From an uncultured Acidimicrobiales bacterium (GTDB taxonomy: Bacteria > Actinomycetota > Acidimicrobiia > Acidimicrobiales > Hopanoidiivorantaceae): a DNA stretch of 64,000 nucleotides. The translations under genes and the position numbers were made by a program. Within the stretch, counting starts at the first letter, position 1. The number at the start of each line of letters is the position of its first letter. The stretch covers positions 843,087 to 907,086 of the forward strand of contig OY282367.1 of assembly GCA_958295755.1 (NCBI GenBank), in the 5' to 3' direction. This document shows positions 52,309 to 61,396 of the stretch, piece after piece. Below the pieces are notes generated by a model. That model was not told where the DNA came from. It did no database searches and worked only from the letters and a program-made list of their open reading frames with translations.

Positions 52309-54809
52309 TAGCTGTCTCCCCTTAACTCTTCTGTAGCATCACCAAAACCTACGAGCACTGTTTCAGCCTCCAGGCGAATGCCTGTTTTTTTCTCAATATC
52401 ATCTGCTATTTCGCACATGAGTCGCAATACATCTTCAGCCGATCCTCCCCTGTCAGAAATAATGAAGTTGGCGTGCTTTTGCGATATTTGTGCACTGCCG
52501 TGGCGATACCCCTTCAATCCAGCCTCGTCAAGTAAAAGCCCTGCAGCACCCTCTGTTGGATTTCTAAAAACCGATCCGCAGTTCTGACCGCCCGGCTGGT
52601 TTTCTCGCCTCCATCTCAAAATGTCTGCTATCTCTTGGCGGGAATTACCAGGATCACCAGGAGACAGCAAGAAGCTAGCATCGCAGATCACCTCATGTGC
52701 TTGCACAGCTGATGTGCGATACCCAAGGGCAAGGTCGCTAGTGGTAACGGTTCGCAATATTGCCGCCCGGAGATCAAAGCAGGTTGCAGTGGTGATGCTC
52801 TGTGAAATATCAGAGCCGTGCCCGCCAGCGTTCATACGCACACCACCTCCGACAGTACCGGGCACTCCAACGGCCCACTCAAACCCACTCAGGCCTGCCG
52901 CCGCTGACCTCCTAGCAGCAGTAGGCAGAGCGCACATACCCCCTGCCCGCAAGCGGTTTTCTGCAATTTCAAAATCGTTGAATTCGCCGGCTAGGCGAAT
53001 GACTAAACCATCAAAACCATTATCGGAAACTAACATATTGGATCCCTTGCCCAACACCAAAATGGGAATATCTACACCAAGCATAGATTTGCCTAGATGT
53101 GCTAGTTCCAGACGACTACTGACTTCAACTGAGAAACGAGCAGGACCTCCCACCCGATAGGTGGTATGGAGACCGAGCGGCCAGTTTTTCTCAATCACAA
53201 ACTCTAGATCTACTAAGAGTTCGTCTGTGTCTTGCGAGCTTGCTTGTCCAGACCTGACTTGTCCAGACCTTATTTCTCCAGACACTGCTTGTTGAGACCA
53301 GTCCTGCTTAGTGGTTACTTGAGAATCGACATTCTTGCGCTGCATGACTTCGTCTATGACAAGGTGCACATCGCCCGCACCTAGCACTAGGCAGAGATCG
53401 CCAGGGCGTAACTCATCTTCTAAGGCAAGTGCCACATCTTGAAGTTGCGGTAGCCACATCACAGCTATGTCGGGGTTGGTAGCAGATGCAGCTTTTGCCA
53501 CTAAATCACCGGTAACTCCAGGTAAAGGCATCTCGTTAGAACCGTAGATGTCACAAACTATGAGGCAGTCAACGCCAGCGAAGGCAGGGCCAAAGTCTTG
53601 CCAAAGGTGCTTCGTGCGGCTGTAGCGGTGTGGCTGAAACACACAAATTATCCGCTCTGGTCCAAGTCCCTTGGCTGTTGCTATGGCTGCTTCAACTTCA
53701 GCGGGGAGATGAGCGTAGTCGTCTATGAATGTTGCTCCTAGATGAGTGCCCCTGAATTCAAATCTGCGAGACACGCCGGCAAATCGCTGAAGCGACTTGG
53801 CTCCAACTTCGGGAGGAACTTCCAGCTCGTGAGCTGCGATAAGGGCAGCCACAGCATTTTCGGCATTATGACGACCAGGCACAGCGAGTTCTATTTCAGC
53901 CCAGATTTTGTCGTCGGTATATATTTGACATGAATTGCTGTGCTCATTAGTATTGCTGTGGCCTTCAGTATCGCTGGGCCATTGAATTCTGTAATCGACC
54001 TCATCGCCATAAGAAACCTCGCCATAAGTAGCCCCACCATAAGTAATAGCCCCGGCAAGTGCTGATTGAGTTTTATGTTCGCCGACTTTGTTTCCATAAG
54101 CCGTTAGTTTCTTTACCACACTCTGGTGAAGCACTTTCAAGCCAGAAACTGTCTCAAGAAAATCCACAAAACCTTGACAGATGTCATCGTAGGTGCCATA
54201 GCGAGTGTGATGATCGGAGTCCAAGCTTGTAACTATTGCCAAATCGGGTGAAAGCGATAAGAACGAGCCGTCACTCTCGTCTGCTTCCACTATGAACCAG
54301 TCACCTTTCCCCCAACAGGCACCGCTTCCGATTTCATTCAGATCTCCACCCACTAAGAAACTTGGATGTAGCCCGGCATGCACGAGCATCAAAGACAGCA
54401 TTGAGGTTGTGGTGGTTTTGCCGTGTGAACCTGCCACAGCCAACACGCGGCGCAACTTGCTCAAAGCTTCAAGTAGTTGTGAGCGCGACCATATGGCTAC
54501 TCCTGCTTCCGTAGCTGCCAGTATCTCAACATTGCTTTTGTCGATGGCTGTGGAATGAACGAGCAATTCAACCCCAGCAACATGTGAGTCGTCATGTCCG
54601 ATGAATACCTGCATGCCTAGATCTTGAAGATGTTCTGTGCGGCTACTTTCTTTCAAGTCTGATCCTTGAACGGTGTGTCCTTGCTCGTGGAGAATCTCAG
54701 CCAAAGCTGCCATACCTGCACCGCCGATTCCAACTATGTGAACTATTCGTGGTATGCCCGAAGGAAGTGGCACACCAGGAGAAGGCGGGGCAGAATAATC
54801 CGGAACCAT
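52308..54809 (-). CDS. murC-murB: Fused UDP-MurNAc-L-alanine ligase / UDP-MurNAc dehydrogenase (MurC-MurB)
   Basis: 833 residues in one open frame. Residues ~1-490 are MurC: HIVGIGGAGMAALAEILHEQGH, AGSHGKTTTTSMLSLMLVHA, EADESDGSFLSLSPDL and VFQPHRYSRTKHL. Residues ~530-833 are MurB: HTTYRVGGPARFSVEV, VLGKGSNMLVSDNGFDGLVI, FEWAVGVPGTVGGGVRMNAG and NCGSVFRNPTEGAAGLLL. They join through a linker with four 15-bp repeats (SGEIR, SGQVR, SGQAS-like). In most actinobacteria murC is followed by a separate ftsQ, and murB is elsewhere or next to it; the fusion is unusual. Confidence 0.94.
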   Translation of the reverse strand: MVPDYSAPPSPGVPLPSGIPRIVHIVGIGGAGMAALAEILHEQGHTVQGSDLKESSRTEHLQDLGMQVFIGHDDSHVAGVELLVHSTAIDKSNVEILAATEAGVAIWSRSQLLEALSKLRRVLAVAGSHGKTTTTSMLSLMLVHAGLHPSFLVGGDLNEIGSGACWGKGDWFIVEADESDGSFLSLSPDLAIVTSLDSDHHTRYGTYDDICQGFVDFLETVSGLKVLHQSVVKKLTAYGNKVGEHKTQSALAGAITYGGATYGEVSYGDEVDYRIQWPSDTEGHSNTNEHSNSCQIYTDDKIWAEIELAVPGRHNAENAVAALIAAHELEVPPEVGAKSLQRFAGVSRRFEFRGTHLGATFIDDYAHLPAEVEAAIATAKGLGPERIICVFQPHRYSRTKHLWQDFGPAFAGVDCLIVCDIYGSNEMPLPGVTGDLVAKAASATNPDIAVMWLPQLQDVALALEDELRPGDLCLVLGAGDVHLVIDEVMQRKNVDSQVTTKQDWSQQAVSGEIRSGQVRSGQASSQDTDELLVDLEFVIEKNWPLGLHTTYRVGGPARFSVEVSSRLELAHLGKSMLGVDIPILVLGKGSNMLVSDNGFDGLVIRLAGEFNDFEIAENRLRAGGMCALPTAARRSAAAGLSGFEWAVGVPGTVGGGVRMNAGGHGSDISQSITTATCFDLRAAILRTVTTSDLALGYRTSAVQAHEVICDASFLLSPGDPGNSRQEIADILRWRRENQPGGQNCGSVFRNPTEGAAGLLLDEAGLKGYRHGSAQISQKHANFIISDRGGSAEDVLRLMCEIADDIEKKTGIRLEAETVLVGFGDATEELRGDS
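53243..53302. repeat. In-frame 4 x 15 bp tandem repeat in the MurC-MurB linker
   Basis: Units gcttgtccagacctg, acttgtccagacctt, atttctccagacact and gcttgttgagaccag encode SGQxR-like pentapeptides between the two enzymes. Confidence 0.88.
54002..54046. repeat. In-frame 3 x 15 bp tandem repeat in murC
   Basis: Units catcgccataagaaa, cctcgccataagtag and ccccaccataagtaa encode xTYGx pentapeptides at residues ~254-269 of the fusion. Confidence 0.8.
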
Positions 54810-54811
54810 AT

Positions 54812-55969
54812 CTAGCCTCGTGCGAATTCTTGCAATAGGTCAGCTACTGCCTTAGCGGCCAGTGGTCGACCATGAGCAAAGGCAGCATCTGCCATAGTTT
54901 TAACTAGCTCAGGGTTACTTGCGAAGCGGTCAATCTCTTTAGTTAACCGTTCAGGGTCAAACTCTGCTTGCGGAATCACCACGGCTCCATCTGTTAAAGC
55001 CCGTGCGTTGGCTGTTTGGTGATCGCCCGGTGCTCCGGGCAGCGGAATCAACAATGACGGCTTTCCCATCACTGCTAGCTCAGCCACGATGCCTGCACCT
55101 GAACGCCCGATAACTAGATCGGCCTTTATCAAATGTTCAGCAATATTATCGGCAAACGGCAAAGCTGCGTATGGCACATGCTCTCGTTCGGCTTGCGCTG
55201 ATAGTGGCTCAAATTCTTCCCACTCTCTTTGCCCTGTTATGTGCAATATCGAAATATCATCTCGCTCGCGCCAATAAGGGAAAGCCTCTCTCACCGCTTT
55301 GTTGATGTGCTTCGCTCCTAAAGAGCCTCCGAGTATGAGGACTTTGAAGCTGGCGTTCGCAGTTGTTTCGCCATTTTCAGCCGTGTGATTTACGGTGCTG
55401 TGATTTACGGTGCTGTGATTTTCAGCTTTGCTGGCAACAGCTTCCAAAATCTCTTTTCTCACGGGATTGCCAGTGTGTCTTGATCGGGGCAGGTTGGTGC
55501 CTTCAAATGAAACAGCAGCTGCTTTGGCATATCGCGACACGACTTTATTGGCCCAGCCGGGCACAACATTTTGCTCGGCAACTACAACGGGAATACGCAG
55601 TACGCGTGCTGCAGCACCCGCTGAGACAGATACATACCCCCCCAAACACAAGACGATGTTAGGACGCACTCGTCTGAGTAACTTCAGAGCTTGAATTGTT
55701 CCCCAAGTCAGCTTTGCAGAGGCAGCAAAGTTAGTTAAAATCGCACGGGGATGCAAGCTCCGCTGGATACCACGCCCCGAAAGAGTTGAATATGAAAATC
55801 CGGCGCGTTGCACAGCATCAGCACCAACACCGACTTTGGATGTGGCAAAATGAATATCGCTTTGCGGCACGCCTCGCGAAAGAAGTTCTTCTGCTACGGC
55901 AAGCCCGGGGAAGATATGACCTGCCGTTCCGCCTCCAGCCAGCACTACTCGCGTCTCTGTCTGCATCAC
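54812..55969 (-). CDS. murG: MurG, UDP-GlcNAc transferase
   Basis: 385 residues. GT28 motifs: GGGTAGHIFPGLAVAEEL near the start, NIVLCLGGYVSVSAGAAARV, NVVPGWANKV, LILGGSLGAKHINKAV, GRSGAGIVAELAVMGKPSLLIPLPGAPGDHQTANA. It adds GlcNAc to lipid I. Residues ~180-195, the hinge between the two Rossmann domains, carry a 3 x 15 bp repeat (NHSTV, NHSTV, NHTAE). The start is ambiguous: GTG 55969 overlaps the ftsW stop (GTGA), or ATG 55966. Confidence 0.95.
   Translation of the reverse strand: MMQTETRVVLAGGGTAGHIFPGLAVAEELLSRGVPQSDIHFATSKVGVGADAVQRAGFSYSTLSGRGIQRSLHPRAILTNFAASAKLTWGTIQALKLLRRVRPNIVLCLGGYVSVSAGAAARVLRIPVVVAEQNVVPGWANKVVSRYAKAAAVSFEGTNLPRSRHTGNPVRKEILEAVASKAENHSTVNHSTVNHTAENGETTANASFKVLILGGSLGAKHINKAVREAFPYWRERDDISILHITGQREWEEFEPLSAQAEREHVPYAALPFADNIAEHLIKADLVIGRSGAGIVAELAVMGKPSLLIPLPGAPGDHQTANARALTDGAVVIPQAEFDPERLTKEIDRFASNPELVKTMADAAFAHGRPLAAKAVADLLQEFARG
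55385..55429. repeat. In-frame 3 x 15 bp tandem repeat in murG
   Basis: gtgatttacggtgct twice exactly, then gtgattttcagcttt, in the MurG inter-domain hinge. Confidence 0.88.
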
Positions 55970-57444
55970 TTGGCAACTTTCTGATTAGTAGCTTTAGAGT
56001 TGCCTGATTCGCGCATAGCAACTTTGCGACCTTGACGAGCAATGTTGATTATCACCCCCATAGCTGCCATGTTGAACATCAAAGCAGAGCCCCCGAATGA
56101 CAGAAACGGAATGGGAACCCCTGTGATAGGTAGCAACCCTAAAGTGGCTCCGATATTAATGAAGAACTGCACGACCATCCAGGTAACGAAACCGGCTATC
56201 AGCAGAAAAGCAAAGTTCGTGGGTGCTCTGGTTGCAATATGTAATCCGATGCCGACCAAGAGCATGAAAAGCAAAATAGTTATGGCAGCACCGATAAATC
56301 CGAGCTCTTCAGCGATGACTGCAAATATGAAATCGGTATTAGAAAATGGCAGATAGCCCCATTTTGCCCGACCTGCGCCAAGACCTAATCCGTTTAAACC
56401 GCCCGACGCGATACTCACCATCGACTGAATGCTTTGATAATCTGAGCCGAACGGATCGTCCCAAGGATCTAAAAAGGCTATGAGACGTTGGCGGCGATAG
56501 TCGGCAGTGAATGACAGCAGTAGCAGTCCGGACAGTCCCAAACTTCCCCATCTGAGTAGCGATCCCATGCGGCAGCCTGCCACCAACAACATAGTGAAAA
56601 CTATCGTCGCCACCACCACAGTGCTACCGAGGCTGGGTTGCCCTAAAATCAACAGCCCCATGAGTGCCAAAACCAGCAAAACAGGCCGGACGCTGAGTCT
56701 CGAATTGCGAATATGGTCGTTGCGACTAGCTAAAAATCGAGCTATCCAGACGATGAGAGCGAACTTAGCGATCTCAGCAGGCTGAAAGATAATAGGCCCC
56801 AACTGCAGCCAGCGAGTAGCACCGTTGATTGTGACACCTAGCCCCGGCACTAAAACCAACCCCAGCAACCCCAGCGATACAACAAGCATAGGCGTGGCGA
56901 GTTTTGCCCACCGCTTGTAATCCACAAGCGAAGTGAAGATAAGAAGTCCCCATCCCAATCCCATCCAAATCAGCTGGCGGCGGAAGTGAAACAGCGGTGA
57001 TCCTCTATTGTCGTAGTCGATCACCATAGAAGAAGAGAGCACCATAATCAACCCGATGAGGCTAAATGCCGCCGTTAGCAACAGCAGCAACGGCACAATT
57101 CCCTTGAAGGGAGGAGGCGGCCCAGCAGTCTTTGGACTAGGAGCTGATGGATGTCGTGCCTTGACTTCTTCTATAACCCGTGTCTTATGCTTGCTGGCAG
57201 TTTTGCGCGGGACTTCTTTGCGCTCTGGTGATTTGCGGGGTGATTTTTGGGGTGGCACAACTCTGAGAGGTCTACTACGTGCAGGTTTACTTGCAGGTTG
57301 AGCAGTGTGGGAAGGACGGTCGGGGGAAGTGGCAGGCGCATGTTTGGCAAGAAGCTCGCGAGTATTGGGGCGGGGGCTTGCTTGCGTGCGAGGACGTGCT
57401 TGCGTGCGTGTTTGCGATCTAGGGCGAGGCCGTGTTTGAGTCAT
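55966..57444 (-). CDS. ftsW: Peptidoglycan polymerase FtsW
   Basis: 492 residues. The first ~115 are a long Pro/Arg/Lys-rich cytoplasmic tail; then ten transmembrane segments with FRRQLIWMGLGW, GGLNGLGLGAGRAKWGYLPFSNTDFIFAVIAEELG and GLLPITGVPIPFLSFGGSALM, the SEDS signature. It polymerises septal glycan with FtsI. Overlaps murD and murG. Confidence 0.95.
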   Translation of the reverse strand: MTQTRPRPRSQTRTQARPRTQASPRPNTRELLAKHAPATSPDRPSHTAQPASKPARSRPLRVVPPQKSPRKSPERKEVPRKTASKHKTRVIEEVKARHPSAPSPKTAGPPPPFKGIVPLLLLLTAAFSLIGLIMVLSSSMVIDYDNRGSPLFHFRRQLIWMGLGWGLLIFTSLVDYKRWAKLATPMLVVSLGLLGLVLVPGLGVTINGATRWLQLGPIIFQPAEIAKFALIVWIARFLASRNDHIRNSRLSVRPVLLVLALMGLLILGQPSLGSTVVVATIVFTMLLVAGCRMGSLLRWGSLGLSGLLLLSFTADYRRQRLIAFLDPWDDPFGSDYQSIQSMVSIASGGLNGLGLGAGRAKWGYLPFSNTDFIFAVIAEELGFIGAAITILLFMLLVGIGLHIATRAPTNFAFLLIAGFVTWMVVQFFINIGATLGLLPITGVPIPFLSFGGSALMFNMAAMGVIINIARQGRKVAMRESGNSKATNQKVAK

Positions 57445-58841
57445 TGTGCTGCTCTTTTTGCTACTTGTGCTTGTGCTGCTGCTTGTGCTTTTTGGGTAAA
57501 ATCATTGCCGCGCTCTTGGTAGTCGAGATACCAGTCGTGAGATGAACATCCGGGCGAGAGTAGTACGGCATCTCCTGGTTTTGCCAACTCAGATGCTGCT
57601 CTTACGGCTTCTGCCATACTCTCAGCTACTGTCACCGGACAACGCCCCGCAAAGAGTAGCCCTATCTCAGAGGCAGTCTCACCAATAGCTACGACTGCTT
57701 CAATGGGATCCGCAGAAGATCTAGTGTCGCTAGATGTTGGGGTAGCCGCAGCTATAGGAGTTAAATCAAGCCCCTTGTTGCGCCCGCCTGCTATCAAAAC
57801 AACCGATTTGAATCCACTAACTGCAGCTGCGGTGGCGTGAGGAGTGGTGGCTTTGGAATCGTTATACCATTTCACTCCCCCACCTTCGGCCACCAGTTGG
57901 AGCCTGTGTGCAAGCCCCGAAAAATTACCCAAAACCTCAGCTACCGCACTTAAGTTTCCCTTAGCTGCCAGAGTCAAAGCTGTGGCAGCAAGAGCATTAG
58001 CTAAGTCGTGAGGTCTGTTTCTCGGTAGCTCTGCGACTTCAGCAAACTTCTCACCTTCTGCTATTAGCCATCCATCACTCACACAAAAATCAGCTTCTTT
58101 GGCACAACTAAAATACCTAGCTCTATCTGGTGCCCGCTTTGACACAACCAGATCGTCAGCATTGGCAATAGGCAAAGTCGCACTGCGCTCTGTTGAGTGC
58201 TGTGAACATCCCCAAACAAGTGATTTGGCGTCTTCATAGCTCTTAAGCGATCTATGCACATCCAAATGGTCGGGAGCGAAGTTGAGCCAGGTAGCCGCTA
58301 AGGGCTGAAACTGCTTCGTGTGGCGCAGCTGGAAAGAAGACGCTTCCACCACGAACATCTCAACCTCCATGTCGGCTGCGGCATCTGTGAGTGCCCGATA
58401 TGTGTTGCCCGCAGCCACAGCTTTGATGCCGCTGCGACACAACATTTCTGCGGTTAGTTCGGTTACGGTCGTTTTTCCGTTGGTGCCAGTTACAGCCACG
58501 AATGGGCGGTCATCTAAAGCAGCGAAGATGTCGTATTCACTGAGTACTTTTTCTGAGTCGAGCAGTTCAAAGAGCTGGTGATAGTCCGACATTCCCGGGG
58601 TGGGCAATACGACATCAGAAGCTGCTAATAGTCTTCGCAGCTGTGCAACATCGGGAGATTTCACCAATTCCACAGCAAGTTCTTCAGCATTAGATGTTGC
58701 GGTTGGATTATCGTCAAATGCCAGAATTTGGATTCCAGAAATTTCAGGTGCTGCCCGCCGCAAAGCCCGAGCTACAGCTTGATTGGCTTGCCCGAATCCT
58801 GCCAACAGCACGCTTTCTGCGCTCAAAATTGCTCGTGTCAT
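57441..58841 (-). CDS. murD: UDP-MurNAc-L-alanyl-D-glutamate ligase MurD
   Basis: 466 residues. Mur ligase ATP loop AVTGTNGKTTVTELTAEML, LNFAPDHLDVHRSLKSYEDAK, WYNDSKATTPHATAAAV and VLLSPGCSSHDWYLDYQERG are intact. Follows mraY by 21 bases and overlaps ftsW by four bases. Confidence 0.96.
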   Translation of the reverse strand: MTRAILSAESVLLAGFGQANQAVARALRRAAPEISGIQILAFDDNPTATSNAEELAVELVKSPDVAQLRRLLAASDVVLPTPGMSDYHQLFELLDSEKVLSEYDIFAALDDRPFVAVTGTNGKTTVTELTAEMLCRSGIKAVAAGNTYRALTDAAADMEVEMFVVEASSFQLRHTKQFQPLAATWLNFAPDHLDVHRSLKSYEDAKSLVWGCSQHSTERSATLPIANADDLVVSKRAPDRARYFSCAKEADFCVSDGWLIAEGEKFAEVAELPRNRPHDLANALAATALTLAAKGNLSAVAEVLGNFSGLAHRLQLVAEGGGVKWYNDSKATTPHATAAAVSGFKSVVLIAGGRNKGLDLTPIAAATPTSSDTRSSADPIEAVVAIGETASEIGLLFAGRCPVTVAESMAEAVRAASELAKPGDAVLLSPGCSSHDWYLDYQERGNDFTQKAQAAAQAQVAKRAAQ

Positions 58842-58862
58842 CTGCTTGCTTTGCTCCTTGTC

Positions 58863-59909
58863 TTACAGACCTTCAACTTCTATGTAGTCGGCGTAGAAAA
58901 GCCCCAGTGCTACTGCTGTTACGAGTATGCCCATAATCCAGAAACGCACTATTACCCAGGTCTCTTCCCAGCCTCGCAGTTCAAAGTGGTGATGAATGGG
59001 TGCCATCTTGAATAGGCGATAGCCTGTGCCAGTAAACATTTTGCTCACTTTGAACACGCTGATTTGTAGCATCACCGACAGGGTTTCCATCACATACAAT
59101 CCTCCGATAATCGGCAACAGCAGATGGGTGTTACTAAGCAGTGCGATACATGCCAAACCAGTGCCTAAAGCAAGTGATCCTGTGTCTCCCATGAAGATTT
59201 GTGCAGGATGGGCGTTCCACCACAAAAATCCAATGCAGCCACCAGCAAATGCTGCTGCAACTACGGCCATATCCAATGCGTGAGGCACATCGTATATCCC
59301 TTGATTGCGGAACATCCAGAAGCAAATTAATACATAAGCCCCAAAGCTGAAACTGGATATGCCTGCGGTGAGCCCGTCAAGCCCGTCGGTGAGATTTACT
59401 GCGTTGCCACTAGCCACGATGAGCAGCACCCCCCAACCGACCCAACCTAAAGTGCCGATATCCCAGCCGATAGAGTCATGGCGAATGAAAGAGATAGTGG
59501 TGTAAGGGTCGCCCCACAGCACTACTCCCCCTACAAAAGCCCCTGCAACTACCAGCAGCCCGATTAGTTTGGCGCGGCGATTGAGACCTGCGTTGCGTTC
59601 ACGGGAAACCTTCAGATGGTCGTCTAAGAAGCCGACGGCGGCAGCCAAAATTATGGCACCCATAATCAACAAACCGCTGGTGGTGTAAATGCCGTTGAAG
59701 TTGTGGCTGAAAACATAACCCAGCACTCCTCCAGCCACAATGGCGATGCCACCCATCGTAGGTGTGCCGCTTTTGAGAATATGACGCTCGGGGCCGTCTT
59801 CTAGGATGGGCTGGCCGATTTTAAGCTTCCTCAGCAGATGGATGAGCACGCGAGTGAGTATGAGAGAAGTTATCGTGCCCACAGCTAGGGCAATAAGGAG
59901 GCGAATCAT
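58863..59909 (-). CDS. mraY: Phospho-MurNAc-pentapeptide transferase MraY
   Basis: 348 residues, ten transmembrane segments. GTPTMGGIAIV, AVGFLDDHLK (metal Asp), SGNAVNLTDGLDGLTAG and MAPIHHHFELRGWEE are the conserved sites. It forms lipid I. Its GTG/ATG start overlaps the murE stop by four bases, the position normally held by murF. Confidence 0.96.
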   Translation of the reverse strand: MIRLLIALAVGTITSLILTRVLIHLLRKLKIGQPILEDGPERHILKSGTPTMGGIAIVAGGVLGYVFSHNFNGIYTTSGLLIMGAIILAAAVGFLDDHLKVSRERNAGLNRRAKLIGLLVVAGAFVGGVVLWGDPYTTISFIRHDSIGWDIGTLGWVGWGVLLIVASGNAVNLTDGLDGLTAGISSFSFGAYVLICFWMFRNQGIYDVPHALDMAVVAAAFAGGCIGFLWWNAHPAQIFMGDTGSLALGTGLACIALLSNTHLLLPIIGGLYVMETLSVMLQISVFKVSKMFTGTGYRLFKMAPIHHHFELRGWEETWVIVRFWIMGILVTAVALGLFYADYIEVEGL

Positions 59910-61384
59910 GTGCTTGACCCCCAGAGTTTCTGGCTTTCTTCACAAGCCACAGACCGGTCATCAAATTGCAAGACTTGCCTACCGATTTGCTGAGTTTGTT
60001 CGTGCCCTTTGCCTGCTATCAGCACTATGTCGCCGGGTTTAGCGACACTTAGAGCTTCTATGATGGCTGAGCGACGGTCAAGTTCTATCGAAAACTGCGT
60101 ATCACTTATACCGTCTGCAATCTGTTGGGCGATTGCTTCGCCAGGTTCGCTTCTTGGATTGTCGTTAGTCAAGATTATGTGAGATGCCAGTTTGTTGGCA
60201 GCCTCACCCATTAGGGGGCGCTTGTGTTTGTCTCTATCGCCGCCACATCCGAACACTGCGATGATGTTGGCATCAGGAGCAAGTTCGCCACAGCACTCTA
60301 AAGTCAGAGCCAAGGCTTCAGGTGTGTGAGCAAAATCCACGATGATAGCTACCGGCTCTTTTCGCAGCACTTCAAAGCGGCCAGGCACCTGCTGAACAGC
60401 ACCCAAGCCAGCTTCGATATCGTCTATGGAGAGTCCTAGCTCCTGGGCTGTGGTTGCTGCTGTTACGGCATTTTCTATAGCTAGATTGCCAAGCAGTCCC
60501 AAAGTTATCTCTCGGCCTTCCCACACGAACCGAGTTTGAGACATTGACATTTCTATAGCCTCAGCATCTGCGCGAGTGCATGTGCGAAAACCTATGTCGG
60601 CGGGCATTTCTTCGATCAGTCGTTGCCCGTAGCCGGTGTCTGTATTAATCACAGCACAACCGGTGCTGGCTGGGTTGAAAAGTAGTTGTTTAGCGCGGAA
60701 ATAATCTTCCATGGTGGCGTGATAATCCAGGTGGTCTTGTGAGAGATTGGTAAACACACAAACTTTGAACGAAACTGCCGCAACTCTTTGTTGAAGTAGC
60801 CCGTGCGAAGACACTTCCATAACCACTTTTTCACCAGCGGCAACTGCTGCTGCTAGTTCAGCTTGAAGAGATATCGCATCGGGAGTTGTGAGGCTAGGGG
60901 CAGATGAGGTATCAGGGACAGACAATGTATCAGGGGCAGACAAGGTGCCAAGAGTTCGCACAGGGTGGCCGGCTTGTTTGAGGATCGTAGCCAGCATAGC
61001 TACCACTGTGGTTTTGCCATTTGTGCCCGTGACTGCGATAACTTCGGTCTTTTTTGAAGGATGTCCGTAAAGAGCAGCCGCCATATGAGCCATTATCTGT
61101 CTCACATCGTCAACAACCACCTCTGGCACGCCTAATCCCAGAGAACGCTCACATAACAATGCGGCCGCACCTTGTTCCACAGCTTGCTGGGCGTATTCAT
61201 GAGCGTCATATCGTTGGCCTTTCACGCAGCAAAAAATGTCGCCTTTGGTAACTTTTTGGCTGTGTTGAGAGATCCCTGAGATCACAGTCGCGCCCTCAGC
61301 AGGGGCAGTCATACCAACTTCTTCGCAAAGCTCTTGTAGTGGCAGAGCCTTAGTCGGCAGCACAGCCTCAGATCGCATATCCAC
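59906..61384 (-). CDS. murE: UDP-MurNAc-tripeptide synthetase MurE
   Basis: 492 residues. Mur ligase motifs: VIAVTGTNGKTTVVAML, FTNLSQDHLDYHATMEDY, DFAHTPEALALTLECC, and the diamino acid-binding region DNPRSEPGEAIAQQI. The DNPR motif in MurE is usually associated with meso-diaminopimelate. Residues ~145-163 are a threefold hexapeptide repeat (LSAPDT, LSVPDT, SSAPSL-like). Confidence 0.95.
   Translation of the reverse strand: MDMRSEAVLPTKALPLQELCEEVGMTAPAEGATVISGISQHSQKVTKGDIFCCVKGQRYDAHEYAQQAVEQGAAALLCERSLGLGVPEVVVDDVRQIMAHMAAALYGHPSKKTEVIAVTGTNGKTTVVAMLATILKQAGHPVRTLGTLSAPDTLSVPDTSSAPSLTTPDAISLQAELAAAVAAGEKVVMEVSSHGLLQQRVAAVSFKVCVFTNLSQDHLDYHATMEDYFRAKQLLFNPASTGCAVINTDTGYGQRLIEEMPADIGFRTCTRADAEAIEMSMSQTRFVWEGREITLGLLGNLAIENAVTAATTAQELGLSIDDIEAGLGAVQQVPGRFEVLRKEPVAIIVDFAHTPEALALTLECCGELAPDANIIAVFGCGGDRDKHKRPLMGEAANKLASHIILTNDNPRSEPGEAIAQQIADGISDTQFSIELDRRSAIIEALSVAKPGDIVLIAGKGHEQTQQIGRQVLQFDDRSVACEESQKLWGSST
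60896..60949. repeat. In-frame 3 x 18 bp tandem repeat in murE
   Basis: Units aggggcagatgaggtatc, agggacagacaatgtatc and aggggcagacaaggtgcc encode Ser/Thr-Ala/Val-Pro-Asp hexapeptides in a surface loop of MurE. Confidence 0.85.
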
Positions 61385-61396
61385 TGCTACTGCCCT

